A stretch of DNA of 64,000 nt from Alteriqipengyuania flavescens (GTDB taxonomy: Bacteria > Pseudomonadota > Alphaproteobacteria > Sphingomonadales > Sphingomonadaceae). This document shows, piece after piece, positions 14,570-21,982 of the stretch (positions within the stretch are counted from its first letter, which is position 1; each line of letters opens with the position of its first letter). Both the position numbers and the translations under genes were made by a program. Where the stretch lies: NCBI RefSeq assembly GCF_030406725.1, contig NZ_CP129107.1:1-64000 (forward strand). The letters run 5' to 3'. Under the pieces are notes generated by a model that ran no database searches, was not told the DNA's origin, and saw only the letters and a list, made by a program, of their open reading frames with translations.

Positions 14570-15355
14570 ATGAAGCACCAGCACCCCATCCCGGCCAGCA
14601 AGGCGGAGCCGCCCCCTCCGCGCGGGGCAGGCCAGGCGCACCTGACCAACATGACTCTCGCCCGCCAGGCGATGGTCGATTGCACCTCGGTCGGCGAGAA
14701 CATGCCGCGTCTGGGCCTGTTCTACGGCCCGTCGGGCTACGGCAAGAGCGTGGGCGCAGCCTTCGTCGCCGCGCGTTTCGACGCGGGCTACGTCGAGGCC
14801 AAGTCGATCTGGACCCAGCGCAGCCTTCTTTCCGAACTGGCCCGCTCGATCGGCATCACCAGGATCGAGCGAACCGGCCCGCGCATTCTCGACCAGCTGA
14901 TCGAGCAGCTGCGGGCCCACCCGCGCCCGCTCATCATCGACGAGATGGATTACCTCGTGAAAAAGCAGATGGTCGATATCATCCGCGACATTCACGACGC
15001 GACTTCGGTCGCCATCCTGATGATCGGCGAGGAGGCGCTGCCGGCAAAGCTGCGCGAGTGGGAGCGGTTCGACAACCGCATCCTGGTGCGCGCCCCGGCG
15101 CAGCCTGCCAGCGAGGATGACGCGCTCAAGCTGCGCGATGCCTACCGCGGCGAGGTTGCGATTGCCGATGACCTTGCGATCGAGTTTTGCCGCGCCTGCG
15201 GCGGCGTCACGCGCCGGATCGTAATCAACCTGGAAATCGCGCAGAACCTCGCGCTCGACGCAGGCGAAGCTGCCATCGACCGGGCGTGGTGGGGCAATCG
15301 CCGCGTCGAGACGGGCGCGCTGCCCGTCCGCCGCGTTGCGGAGCGCGGCGCATGA
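14570..15355 (+). CDS. Mu B-like transposition ATPase (AAA+)
   Basis: This 261-residue protein carries a Walker A motif GPSGYGKS at residues 53 to 60 and a Walker B LIIDEMDY with Asp124-Glu125, followed by a sensor region (ILMIGEE). In Mu, B coats target DNA, selects insertion sites and activates the transposase. The gene is 38 bases downstream of the transposase, as in Mu. The first 30 residues are Pro-rich and lack the long Mu B N-terminal helix-turn-helix domain. The stop overlaps the following ATG. Confidence 0.92.
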   Translation: MKHQHPIPASKAEPPPPRGAGQAHLTNMTLARQAMVDCTSVGENMPRLGLFYGPSGYGKSVGAAFVAARFDAGYVEAKSIWTQRSLLSELARSIGITRIERTGPRILDQLIEQLRAHPRPLIIDEMDYLVKKQMVDIIRDIHDATSVAILMIGEEALPAKLREWERFDNRILVRAPAQPASEDDALKLRDAYRGEVAIADDLAIEFCRACGGVTRRIVINLEIAQNLALDAGEAAIDRAWWGNRRVETGALPVRRVAERGA

Positions 15356-16074
15356 GCGCGCTTACCGCCCGCCGGTGGCCCGACTGGGTCGGTACGCCGT
15401 CCGTCGTCGTCCCGACTATCCCGTGTCCCGCCACCGCGCCTGTCCCGCTCGACCTCGGTGAGACCTTGCTACCACCGGCGCGCCTCTGGAACGCACTGCG
15501 GTGGCACGAAAGCCCGGTGTCGCTGAAGACCCTGTTTGCCGACGCGCAGGTTCACCACGCCATCTTCCACGAGCTCCTCGACCAATGGTCGGCGCAGGGC
15601 TGGCTCGTGACTTACTCCACACCCTTGAGGATCCGGATGACCGATGAAGCCCGGGCGCGCAGCGCGCCGCCCGCAACACTCCGCCGCGTCGAGAACCGGC
15701 GCCTCAATTCGATGCGAGCGAGGATGTGGTCCGCGATGCGCGTCCTTCGCGCCTTTGACCTGCCCACGCTCTGCTTCGCGGCCGAGGTGAGCCAGGGCAA
15801 CGCCCGCACTTTCCTGCGCGACCTCGTCAGGGTGGGCTACGCCACTGAAATAGGAAGCGGCATGCGGGCAGGGTGGAAGCTGGCGAAAGACACCGGCCCT
15901 ACGCACCCGATCATCCGCACGATCCCGAACCGCGCCGTCAAGGGCCTCCTCCTGGTCGAACTCCGCGACCGCAACACCGGCACGCAGACTTCGGTCCGCG
16001 TGCGCGCCACGCGCTCGTCCAGAAAGACCGCGGGTGCGCCTTCAAGGCGGGCTTCGGATGGGGGGGTAGGTTAA
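15352..16074 (+). CDS. Early-region phage protein, possibly winged-helix
   Basis: A 240-residue protein coupled to gene B by an ATGA overlap. It contains two segments that look like winged-helix units: ARLWNALRWHESPVSLKTLFADAQVHHAIFHELLDQWSAQGWL near residues 43 to 85 and a second near residues 120 to 165 (MRVLRAFDLPTLCFAAEVSQ). The C-terminus is basic and likely disordered. No named family was recognised. Presence in the early operon suggests a role in DNA binding or regulation of replication. Confidence 0.65.
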   Translation: MSALTARRWPDWVGTPSVVVPTIPCPATAPVPLDLGETLLPPARLWNALRWHESPVSLKTLFADAQVHHAIFHELLDQWSAQGWLVTYSTPLRIRMTDEARARSAPPATLRRVENRRLNSMRARMWSAMRVLRAFDLPTLCFAAEVSQGNARTFLRDLVRVGYATEIGSGMRAGWKLAKDTGPTHPIIRTIPNRAVKGLLLVELRDRNTGTQTSVRVRATRSSRKTAGAPSRRASDGGVG

Positions 16075-16106
16075 CCATGTCTGTTAAGGTTAATGCCTCG
16101 CTAACC
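16069..16106. promoter_or_regulatory. Cluster of GTTAA/TTAAC motifs around a regulator start
   Basis: In otherwise GC-rich DNA, GGTTAACC (16069 to 16076), two GTTAA copies (16083 and 16089) and GCTAACC (16100 to 16106) lie within 38 bases around the start of the helix-turn-helix gene at 16077. The arrangement could be a binding site for its own product. Confidence 0.35.
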
Positions 16107-16472
16107 AATCTCGCGAAGGCGCAGGACGCCTGGGGTGCGGCGATGCCCGAGTGGGTCGCCATCATGGCCAAGGCCTGCGATGCCTCCAATCAGCGCGAGG
16201 TTGCCCGCCAGCTCGAGAAGTCGGGTGGTTATGTCAGCCGGATCATCAACTGCAGCTACGGCGGCAGCTACGACGAGGCGCGGCAGCTTGTCATGGGCCG
16301 GTTAGGCGACGGGACGGTGCGCTGCCCGGTCTGGGGCGACGACATCCGCCTCACCGCCTGCATCGCTTATCGCCGCGCCAAGACGCCGCCGGGCAACCAT
16401 GCCGAGCGGCTCTACGCCCGCGCCTGCCCGACCTGCCCGAACAACACCGACCGCGAAGGCGCAGTCTCGTGA
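16077..16472 (+). CDS. Helix-turn-helix/CxxC phage regulator-like protein
   Basis: This 131-residue protein has a probable helix-turn-helix at residues 35 to 60 (ASNQREVARQLEKSGGYVSR) and a C-terminal cysteine pair CPTCPNN near residue 117 with two more cysteines upstream (VRCPVWGDD, LTACIAY), which could form a zinc site. Proteins with this layout occur in the early region of alphaproteobacterial Mu-like phages. Transcription control or DNA replication roles are possible. It begins two bases after the upstream stop and its stop overlaps the next GTG. Confidence 0.65.
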   Translation: MSVKVNASLTNLAKAQDAWGAAMPEWVAIMAKACDASNQREVARQLEKSGGYVSRIINCSYGGSYDEARQLVMGRLGDGTVRCPVWGDDIRLTACIAYRRAKTPPGNHAERLYARACPTCPNNTDREGAVS

Positions 16473-16699
16473 GCAGCGCGCAGCACACCCGGCGCGATTA
16501 CGCCGCGCTGATCGGGCAGCGCGGTTACGTCGTGCTCTTCCACCGCGCGGGTGAGAACCACTGCCCGAGCTGCGGCAAGTCAAACTGGATCATCGGCCGC
16601 ACCAGCGCGGAGTGCGCTTTCTGCGATCTTGCGATCCCGCTCGCCGAACCGGTCGGTCCCGAAATCCACCTCGACCCAGAAACCGAAAGGAAAGCGTGA
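16469..16699 (+). CDS. Small zinc-ribbon protein
   Basis: A GTG start overlaps the upstream stop (GTGA). The 76-residue product has two CxxC knuckles, CPSCGKSN near residue 33 and ECAFC near residue 50, spaced as in a zinc ribbon, preceded by a strand (GYVVLFHRAG). The C-terminus is acidic and proline-rich. The stop shares a base with the ATG of gam. Function unknown; nucleic acid or protein binding is likely for such a fold. Confidence 0.65.
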   Translation: MSSAQHTRRDYAALIGQRGYVVLFHRAGENHCPSCGKSNWIIGRTSAECAFCDLAIPLAEPVGPEIHLDPETERKA

Positions 16700-17328
16700 T
16701 GGCACGCGAAAGAAGAAAAGCCGCTGCGCAATCTGCGCCTCAGACGATCGAGGAAGCGACCGCGCTCGCGGCCCGCTACGTTGACCTGCTGGACGCGATC
16801 GAACTGGAGCGGGTCGAGGCCCAGTCCGCGATCGACGAGGTTCTGGCAGCGCGCGACGCCGTGATCGCCCCGCGCGAAGAGGAACTCAAGGACATCTTCC
16901 GCCAGCTCCGGCCGTGGTGGACTGCCAATCGCGAGGATCTGACCGATGGCAAGCGCAAGTCGATCGAGCTCGCCGGTGCCCAGCTCGGCGATCGCACCAC
17001 CACGCCGCGCCTCGCTGCGCCGAAGGGCATGACCCAGGGCGACCTCACCGATCTGCTGGTCGAGCGCGGCCTGCGCGATCTCGTCCGCACCCGCCACGCG
17101 ATCGACAAGCCGGCCTGCCTCAAGGTGATCCGCTGGCTCGACCGCGAGGAGCCCGATCCCGCTGCCACCGCGCCCGAGCGCTTCCAGGACGCGATGATGC
17201 GCGCCCTGGGCGAACAGCTCGTCGCGATCGGCACCACTGTCACCCAGCGCGAGGAATTCTTCATCGATCGCGCCGGCGACCGCAACCAGGACCCCGAAAT
17301 CGTCCCCGTCGAAGGAGAAGCCGAATGA
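16699..17328 (+). CDS. gam: Host-nuclease inhibitor Gam
   Basis: This 209-residue protein matches Mu Gam (PF07352): a long N-terminal coiled coil (LLDAIELERVEAQSAIDEVLAARDAVIAPREEELK, residues 28 to 65), the RKSIELAGAQLGDRTTTPRL strand region near residue 90 to 110 and a C-terminal segment with KPACLKVIRWL. Gam binds linear double-stranded DNA ends like Ku and protects transposition intermediates from exonuclease. The initiation TGATG overlap couples it to the zinc-ribbon gene. The position in the early operon is as in Mu. Confidence 0.92.
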   Translation: MARERRKAAAQSAPQTIEEATALAARYVDLLDAIELERVEAQSAIDEVLAARDAVIAPREEELKDIFRQLRPWWTANREDLTDGKRKSIELAGAQLGDRTTTPRLAAPKGMTQGDLTDLLVERGLRDLVRTRHAIDKPACLKVIRWLDREEPDPAATAPERFQDAMMRALGEQLVAIGTTVTQREEFFIDRAGDRNQDPEIVPVEGEAE

Positions 17329-17651
17329 AAAACCACCAACCGAAGGACAGCGAGTTGATTGCCGTCCGCGCCGAGAATGTGAAGGCGCTGCCGGCACGGC
17401 TCTGCGACAGTTTCGCGCCGCCGCTCGACACCGCGCCGCTCCACCCGGACGGTCGTCAGATGGCGGTTCTGGTTGCACGGATCGATGCACCGGCAGGGCC
17501 GATCGTGGCGTTGAGCTTCGTCCTCGGCGATCGCCAGACGACCCTCACACTGAATTGCGGCGAGCTCGACAGCTTCTGCCACGCTCTGGCCGACGCCACG
17601 CTCTGGCAGAACGAAAAGCTGCGCCAGAAGGCCGGCGGGGCGGTCCACTGA
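17325..17651 (+). CDS. Early-region phage protein, unknown (108 aa)
   Basis: This 108-residue protein overlaps gam by four bases (ATGA). It has a beta-rich core (MAVLVARIDAPAGPIVALSFVLGDRQTTLTL is the central part, here given in pieces: MAVLVARID, IVALSFVLGD, TTLTLN) followed by a helix with DSFCHALADATLWQNEKLR. No family was recognised. It is tightly coupled to the next gene by a TGATG overlap, so it belongs to the same transcription unit. Confidence 0.6.
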   Translation: MKNHQPKDSELIAVRAENVKALPARLCDSFAPPLDTAPLHPDGRQMAVLVARIDAPAGPIVALSFVLGDRQTTLTLNCGELDSFCHALADATLWQNEKLRQKAGGAVH

Positions 17652-17875
17652 TGGACCGTCTCGTCAAGGCCGCCACTCTCCCGCACCTCGGCGCGCGCGT
17701 CATCGATCGCGCCACCGGGATCGAGGGCACGCTCGTCGCCACCACCCGCTGGCTCGATCGTTCGGATGAAGGCGCGATCCTTCGCCCCGGCGTCGATGCC
17801 GATGGCCACCCATGGCCGGTCCACTGGGTGCCCGCTGCCCGGATCGTGGCCGAACTCGAAGGAGCTTCATCGTGA
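17651..17875 (+). CDS. Early-region phage protein, unknown (74 aa)
   Basis: A 74-residue protein with strand-like segments GARVIDRATGIEGTLVATT and HPWPVHWVPAARIV, which together look like a small SH3-like or KOW-like barrel. It starts in a TGATG overlap and ends in a GTGA overlap. The function is unknown; placement among gam-linked small genes suggests an early accessory role. Confidence 0.58.
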   Translation: MDRLVKAATLPHLGARVIDRATGIEGTLVATTRWLDRSDEGAILRPGVDADGHPWPVHWVPAARIVAELEGASS

Positions 17876-18156
17876 CGCCCCAGCAGAAGCGCACGCTCGA
17901 TTACGTGCGCGCCTATCATGCCGAGCACGGCCGCGCCCCGACGATGCAGGAAATCGCCGATGCCACCGGCGTCAAGGCGAAAAGCCAGGTCAGCAGGCAG
18001 CTCAACACGCTCGCCGAATACGGTTTCCTGCGCCGGACCAACCATTTCTCCGGGAAATACGTGCCGGCCGAAGTCCCGGCCGTCGACCTGGCCCACGTCC
18101 CGACCGAAACGCTGCGCGCCGAACTCGACCGCAGGCAGACGGAGAGCGCGCGATGA
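17872..18156 (+). CDS. LexA-type winged-helix DNA-binding protein
   Basis: This 94-residue protein starts at GTG and opens with TPQQKRTLDYVRAYHAEHG, then PTMQEIADATGV and VSRQLNTLAEYGFLRR, which is the LexA N-terminal DNA-binding domain pattern (PF01726). There is no S24 peptidase domain, so it is a stand-alone DNA-binding unit. It may regulate the early operon or compete for host LexA-like sites; that is inference. It is coupled on both sides (GTGA at the start and ATGA at the end). Confidence 0.72.
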   Translation: MTPQQKRTLDYVRAYHAEHGRAPTMQEIADATGVKAKSQVSRQLNTLAEYGFLRRTNHFSGKYVPAEVPAVDLAHVPTETLRAELDRRQTESAR

Positions 18157-18293
18157 TTGCCGCTCTCGCCTCCGCCTTCTTTGTGGTCGCTGGCGCCGCC
18201 TCGATCGCCGTGATCGTCACGAGCCTGCGGCGCGCTCTTGCCGTCGCCGCCGATCTTCGCGCCGCGCTGGAGGACCTGACATGGGCAAGTTGA
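18153..18293 (+). CDS. 46-residue membrane protein
   Basis: A single hydrophobic segment of about 20 residues (ALASAFFVVAGAASIAVIV) directly follows the start, then a basic-amphipathic tail (SLRRALAVAADLRAALEDL). It looks like a single-pass inner membrane protein with a cytoplasmic C-terminal helix. The ATG overlaps the previous stop (ATGA), and its end overlaps the next gene by 13 bases. Holin-like size is noted, but a single early-operon membrane peptide is not enough to call a holin. Confidence 0.6.
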   Translation: MIAALASAFFVVAGAASIAVIVTSLRRALAVAADLRAALEDLTWAS

Positions 18294-18685
18294 AGAAGAT
18301 CAGCGAAGACCAGGTCCGCGAACTCGCCGAGCTGCGCGAGCAAGGTTGGTCATACCAGCGCCTGGCCGATCGGTTTGGCCTGTCTCCTGCCGGCGTCCAT
18401 TACCACTGCCTCAAGGAAGGTGCGCTGTCGCCTGGGCAGCTGTGTGGCCGACCGACCGGCTCGACCAATGGCCGGTCGTTCGGTGGAAAGGGCTTCAACG
18501 GACCCGTGCGTTACTTTTCGAAGCAGGAGGATCGCGAACTGGTCCGCCGGCGTGAGGATGGCCAGTCGATCAGTCGAATTGCCCGAGAGATGGATCGAGC
18601 CAAGACCTCGGTCCGCGTCCGTCTCCTTACCATCGCGCGCGAGCAGGCCATTCGGGAAGAACGCGTGGCGGAGGCGGCGTCGTGA
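18281..18685 (+). CDS. Helix-turn-helix phage protein with two HTH segments
   Basis: The ATG follows GGAGGACCTGAC, a strong ribosome binding site. The 134-residue protein has two resolvase-like helix-turn-helix segments: residues 10 to 45 (VRELAELREQGWSYQRLADR, then GLSPAGVHYHCL) and residues 78 to 115 (ELVRRREDGQSISRIAREMD). A basic Gly/Arg linker joins them. It probably binds DNA; role in the phage is unknown. It is coupled to the next gene by a GTGA overlap. Confidence 0.7.
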   Translation: MGKLKKISEDQVRELAELREQGWSYQRLADRFGLSPAGVHYHCLKEGALSPGQLCGRPTGSTNGRSFGGKGFNGPVRYFSKQEDRELVRRREDGQSISRIAREMDRAKTSVRVRLLTIAREQAIREERVAEAAS

Positions 18686-18897
18686 GGGCCGCTTCGCCTT
18701 CTGAATGCGCAGGTGCAATCGGCGCTGCCGCACTCGCCGTCATGGCCAGCCCTGCGCAGCGCCGCGCCTGGCTCGCCGGCTACACCGGCCGGTCTTGCCC
18801 GCGCCACGCCTCGCGCGATGGCCGCGATTTCTTCCTCAAGGGTCGGCAGGCCCGCACGCTCCTCGACCAACTCCGTTCTCACCAGGAAACCCGCTGA
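18682..18897 (+). CDS. Early-region phage protein, unknown (71 aa)
   Basis: A GTG start overlaps the preceding stop. The 71-residue product is mostly helical with AAALAVMASPAQRRAWLAGY near residues 14 to 33 and a positively charged end (KGRQARTLLDQL). No family was recognised. It is part of the run of tightly spaced small early genes; the next gene starts one base after its stop. Confidence 0.55.
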   Translation: MRAASPSECAGAIGAAALAVMASPAQRRAWLAGYTGRSCPRHASRDGRDFFLKGRQARTLLDQLRSHQETR

Positions 18898-18898
18898 C

Positions 18899-19495
18899 AT
18901 GCTCAAGATCATCGCCGATTTTCCCCACGCCGGCAGCGAGGCATTCCTGCGTCCCGACGGCCGCAAAGTGCGTATCGTGCAGCACCTCGCCGACGGGCGT
19001 TGCATCGTCGGCGAGGTGCCCGATAGCCCGAAAGCGCGCGACGCCAGCGACAATTTCCGCGTCGATTTCACCGCCCTGGCCGCAACGAAGGACATCGCGT
19101 GCGATCCATCGACAGATCCGCGTCCACGCCGCATCCAGCTCAAACGGACCAAGGGCTTCGGTCTGCCCGATAACACCCGCAACGTGGCCCGGCCGACTGC
19201 CTGGGGCAACCCGTGGCGTCCGTCCGATTACATCGACGCGGGCTATCAGGCAGGTCAGCACGAAGCCCGGCGCACCTGTGTCGAGATTTACCGCGCCTGG
19301 CTCACCGGAACTTCGCACTGGGCGCTGACAGGGTGGACGATTGCTCCGCCCGACCTTTCGGCCCTGCGCGGTCTCAACCTCGCCTGCTGGTGCAAGCTCT
19401 GCAGCCGCCACGCCCTGGGCAAGCCGCGCGGTGTCGATTGTCCCGACTGCGAACCCTGCCACGCCGATGTCTTGCTGGAACTGGCCAATGAGTAA
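18899..19495 (+). CDS. DUF4326-containing protein
   Basis: This 198-residue protein has an N-terminal beta domain of about 60 residues and a C-terminal DUF4326 domain (about residues 80 to 198). The latter is recognised by RTKGFGLPDNTRNVARPTAW, WGNPW, the EIYRAWL helix, NLACWCKL and the terminal CHADVLLELANE, typical of this phage-associated family. Cysteines in CWCKLC, CPDC and PCHAD may bind zinc. Biochemical function of DUF4326 is not established. It overlaps gemA by eight bases. Confidence 0.8.
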   Translation: MLKIIADFPHAGSEAFLRPDGRKVRIVQHLADGRCIVGEVPDSPKARDASDNFRVDFTALAATKDIACDPSTDPRPRRIQLKRTKGFGLPDNTRNVARPTAWGNPWRPSDYIDAGYQAGQHEARRTCVEIYRAWLTGTSHWALTGWTIAPPDLSALRGLNLACWCKLCSRHALGKPRGVDCPDCEPCHADVLLELANE

Positions 19496-20117
19496 GCAGC
19501 CGAAGCGCCGCTCCGCGCCCGCCGATGCGCGCACGCGCAAGATGCGCGCCGTTCTCGCCGCGTGCCGTCGACTCGGCATCGATGGGGACGCTCGCAAGGA
19601 CCTGCAGCTGGAAGTGATCGGCGTCGCCTCAATGGCGCATATGTCGGACGGTCAGCTCGGCCGCCTGCTCGATCATCTCAACAGGGACTGGAAGCGCGGC
19701 AACCAGGACCGCCCGCACATCGGCAAGATCAAGGCGCTCTGGTGGAGCCTCTACTGGCTCGGCGCTGTTGGCGATCCGGGTGACCGCGCGATCTCCGCCT
19801 TTGTGCAGCGCCAGACCGGCATATCCGCCCTGCGTTTTCTCGACCACACTCGCGCCCATTCGGTCATCGAGGCGCTGAAAGATTGGCTTGCGCGCGAAGG
19901 AGTCGTCTGGCCAGAGAGCCTCCGTGGCGGTGATGGACGCGCAGAGCGCTTCGCAGTCATCGATGCCATCGCCGGCCGCTTTTCCGATCCTGCCGTGACT
20001 TTTCAGGCCACCCGTCGGGGGCTCGGCCTGCCGGATGCGCGCGCCCTCTGGTCCGAACGCGAACTCGATGATCTCATTCGCCAGCTCGGCAAGCAGCTTC
20101 GAGCCGCGAGCCAATGA
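19488..20117 (+). CDS. gemA: GemA-like regulatory protein
   Basis: This 209-residue protein matches the GemA family (DUF1018, PF06252) of Mu: central HMSDGQLGRLLDHLNRDWKR, LWWSLYWLGAVGDP and, at the end, LDDLIRQLGKQL. In Mu, gemA (gp16) affects host gene expression and DNA gyrase-linked topology; molecular activity is uncertain. The N-terminus is basic (SKQPKRRSAPADARTRKMR). It is followed with a four-base overlap by the Mor-type gene, the same order as in Mu. Confidence 0.88.
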   Translation: MSKQPKRRSAPADARTRKMRAVLAACRRLGIDGDARKDLQLEVIGVASMAHMSDGQLGRLLDHLNRDWKRGNQDRPHIGKIKALWWSLYWLGAVGDPGDRAISAFVQRQTGISALRFLDHTRAHSVIEALKDWLAREGVVWPESLRGGDGRAERFAVIDAIAGRFSDPAVTFQATRRGLGLPDARALWSERELDDLIRQLGKQLRAASQ

Positions 20118-20599
20118 CCACCGCGCGCCGCCCCGAATTGACCCTGGCCGATCTGCCGATCCCGCGCACTGCGAAGGTGACCCGCAAATGGCCTGCGCAG
20201 ATGGTCGAGATGGCCGATCACATCGGCGCGTTCCACACGCTCCACTTGATTGCGGCCTTTGGCGGGCAGCAGATGCGCATCCCGCTCGATCCCGATCGCA
20301 GCCCGTTCCGCGATGTTCTCGACCCGCAGCGCGTCGATCTCATGGCCCGGATCTACGGTGGTAACGAGCTGGAATTGCCTGTGGGGCGCGCCGCGCTCGA
20401 CGAGGCGCGCCGCGCGCCCGTGCTTGCGTCTGTCCGTGCGGGCGATATGACTGTGCGCGAGGCCGCACGGATCCTCGGCACTGCGCGCACCTACGTTTCG
20501 CAGCTGGTCAATCGCACTGCAGAGGCAGAAGGTGCCGCGCCGCTGCCAAGCCGCCGCGTCGACAAGCGTCAGCTCGACATGTTCCCCGACCGGGCTTGA
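20114..20599 (+). CDS. Mor-type middle/late transcription activator
   Basis: This 161-residue protein resembles Mu Mor: an N-terminal dimerisation part with WPAQMVEMADHIGAFHTLH and IAAFGGQQMRIP near residues 27 to 57, then a C-terminal helix-turn-helix (VRAGDMTVREAARILGTA, residues 108 to 130). In Mu, Mor activates the middle promoter that leads to late expression. Here it is the last gene of the early operon and is followed by a 130-base gap before the terminase/portal module, where an activated promoter is expected. No separate C-type activator was seen in the window. Confidence 0.82.
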   Translation: MTTARRPELTLADLPIPRTAKVTRKWPAQMVEMADHIGAFHTLHLIAAFGGQQMRIPLDPDRSPFRDVLDPQRVDLMARIYGGNELELPVGRAALDEARRAPVLASVRAGDMTVREAARILGTARTYVSQLVNRTAEAEGAAPLPSRRVDKRQLDMFPDRA

Positions 20600-20729
20600 A
20601 TTGCAGGTCGCCGCGGTGAGGCGACTTACCCCGCCATCGACCGCATGGAACCCTTAGCGATAGCGCGTTGCAACACACGTTAATCGTCGGGGGTCCGATG
20701 CACTTTCACAGCCGATCGCAGGAGGCCCC
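20600..20729 (+). promoter_or_regulatory. Gap before the packaging module, likely activator-dependent promoter
   Basis: This 130-base gap is the largest between ner and gpF. A GTCGCC/GGCGAC hairpin (20607 to 20625) lies just after the Mor-type gene but has no T tract. The rest includes TTGCAACACACGTTAAT, AT-richer than its surroundings, and ends with an AGGAGG-type site before the next ATG. No consensus -10 box is clear, as expected for a Mor-dependent promoter. Confidence 0.45.
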
Positions 20730-21149
20730 ATGAACCTCCTCGATATCATCCGAACCTGGTGGCCGATCGCCGCTTTCGTCACACCGTTCATCCTCGCCGG
20801 GGGCTTCGCCTGGCTGAAGAACCAGTTTCCGACCAAGCTCGACCTCGAGAAGCTCCGCACCGAGGGTGAGAAGGAGTTGGAGAAGCTGCGCATCACGAGC
20901 GCGCGCGAGATCGCCGAACTGTCGGTCCTGGCTCGAACCACGGCTGATGCGCAGATCGCCGATCGCGGCAAGATCGACATGCTCATGGCCGATGTCGCGC
21001 GCCGTCCCAGCAAGGTCGACCTCAGCAAGGATATCGGCAAGTTGGCCGAGCGCGTCGGTCGTCTCGAAAGCTCGATCGCCAGCGTGAGCGATCAGCTGCG
21101 CACCAACAACGGCTACCTCCACACTCTCATCGACAAGCATATCTCGTGA
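20730..21149 (+). CDS. DUF2730-like phage membrane/coiled-coil protein
   Basis: The ATG follows a strong CAGGAGGCCCC site. The 139-residue protein has an N-terminal membrane segment (WWPIAAFVTPFILAGGFAWL, residues 10 to 29) and a long coiled coil (LEKLRTEGEKELEKLRITS and onward), the pattern of the DUF2730/Mu gp25 family. It is the first gene of the packaging module. Its role is unknown; in other Mu-like phages a related gene sits beside the lysis genes, and it might act in the membrane. Confidence 0.75.
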   Translation: MNLLDIIRTWWPIAAFVTPFILAGGFAWLKNQFPTKLDLEKLRTEGEKELEKLRITSAREIAELSVLARTTADAQIADRGKIDMLMADVARRPSKVDLSKDIGKLAERVGRLESSIASVSDQLRTNNGYLHTLIDKHIS

Positions 21150-21439
21150 GCGTGCCCGAAATCATCCGGCCCAACATCCGCAGGGCCATCCTCGATTTGC
21201 TCAACGATACCGGCGGCCAGCTCAATGACGACGTCATCGCGCGTCTGCTGGCGAGCCTCGGTCACCGTGTCGCGCGCCGCGACATCCGCGAGGAACTCGC
21301 CTGGCTGAAAGAAAAGGAGCTCGTCAAAACCGAGGAGGTCGGCCCGTTCCTCGTGGGCGAGATCACGCCTGACGGCATCGACTGTTCGGATGGCAATCTT
21401 CGCATCGAGGGCGTTCTCCGGCACCGGACGGGGCGCTGA
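21146..21439 (+). CDS. Mu gp26-like winged-helix protein
   Basis: A GTG start overlaps the previous stop. The 97-residue protein has a winged-helix pattern: IRRAILDLLNDTGGQLNDDVIARLL, HRVARRDIREELAWLKEKELV and a closing beta hairpin (FLVGEITPDG). It matches the small conserved protein encoded just before gp27 in Mu-like phages. The exact role in packaging is unknown; DNA binding is plausible from the fold. Confidence 0.78.
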   Translation: MSVPEIIRPNIRRAILDLLNDTGGQLNDDVIARLLASLGHRVARRDIREELAWLKEKELVKTEEVGPFLVGEITPDGIDCSDGNLRIEGVLRHRTGR

Positions 21440-21442
21440 ACG

Positions 21443-21982
21443 ATGGGCGGCCGTTCTTCCATCGACCAGCTCCCTCGCGCGCTGCGCGATGCCGTGCATG
21501 CCGCGATCGCCGACGGTCTCACCATCACCGAGATCCGCGACATGCTGGAGGAGGAGGGTGCTGACGTATCGCGCTCGGCGGTTGGGCGCTACACCAAGCA
21601 GTATAGCGAGGTTGCCGCGCGCACTCGCGACATGACCGGCGTCGCCCGCGCTTTCGCCACCGAATTCGGCGATGCCGAAAGCCCGCAGGTCAAGCTGATC
21701 GTCCAGCTCTTCACCAGCTTGCTGACCCAGGCCATCATGCCGATGGCCAGCGGAGAGAGCGGCGAGATCGACGCGCGCGAGGTCCATTTTCTCGCCCGCG
21801 CGTTCAAGGATTTCACCAGCGCCAGCAAGACCGATACCGATCGCTCCGCCAAGGAACGCGAAGAGGATCGCAAGCGCGCGCGGCAGGAAGCTGCCGAGAA
21901 TGCCGAGAAGGCGGCGCGCGGCAGCGGGGCCAGCCCCGATACGATCGCGGCGATCCGCAAAAGCATTCTGGGGATCGACTGA
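21443..21982 (+). CDS. Small terminase subunit-like protein (DUF3486, Mu gp27)
   Basis: This 179-residue protein matches the DUF3486/Mu gp27 family: an N-terminal helix-turn-helix (RSSIDQLPRALRDAVHAAIA, then LTITEIRDMLEEEGADVSRS and AVGRYTKQY) and a helical C-terminal region with a charged coiled coil. It stands directly upstream of the large terminase module and is thought to recognise the packaging site. Its stop shares a base with the next ATG (TGATG). Confidence 0.87.
   Translation: MGGRSSIDQLPRALRDAVHAAIADGLTITEIRDMLEEEGADVSRSAVGRYTKQYSEVAARTRDMTGVARAFATEFGDAESPQVKLIVQLFTSLLTQAIMPMASGESGEIDAREVHFLARAFKDFTSASKTDTDRSAKEREEDRKRARQEAAENAEKAARGSGASPDTIAAIRKSILGID

Noticed and set aside
18153-18293. 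Holin call for the 46-residue membrane protein
   Set aside because: It is in the early operon beside regulators, has only one membrane segment and no endolysin neighbour.
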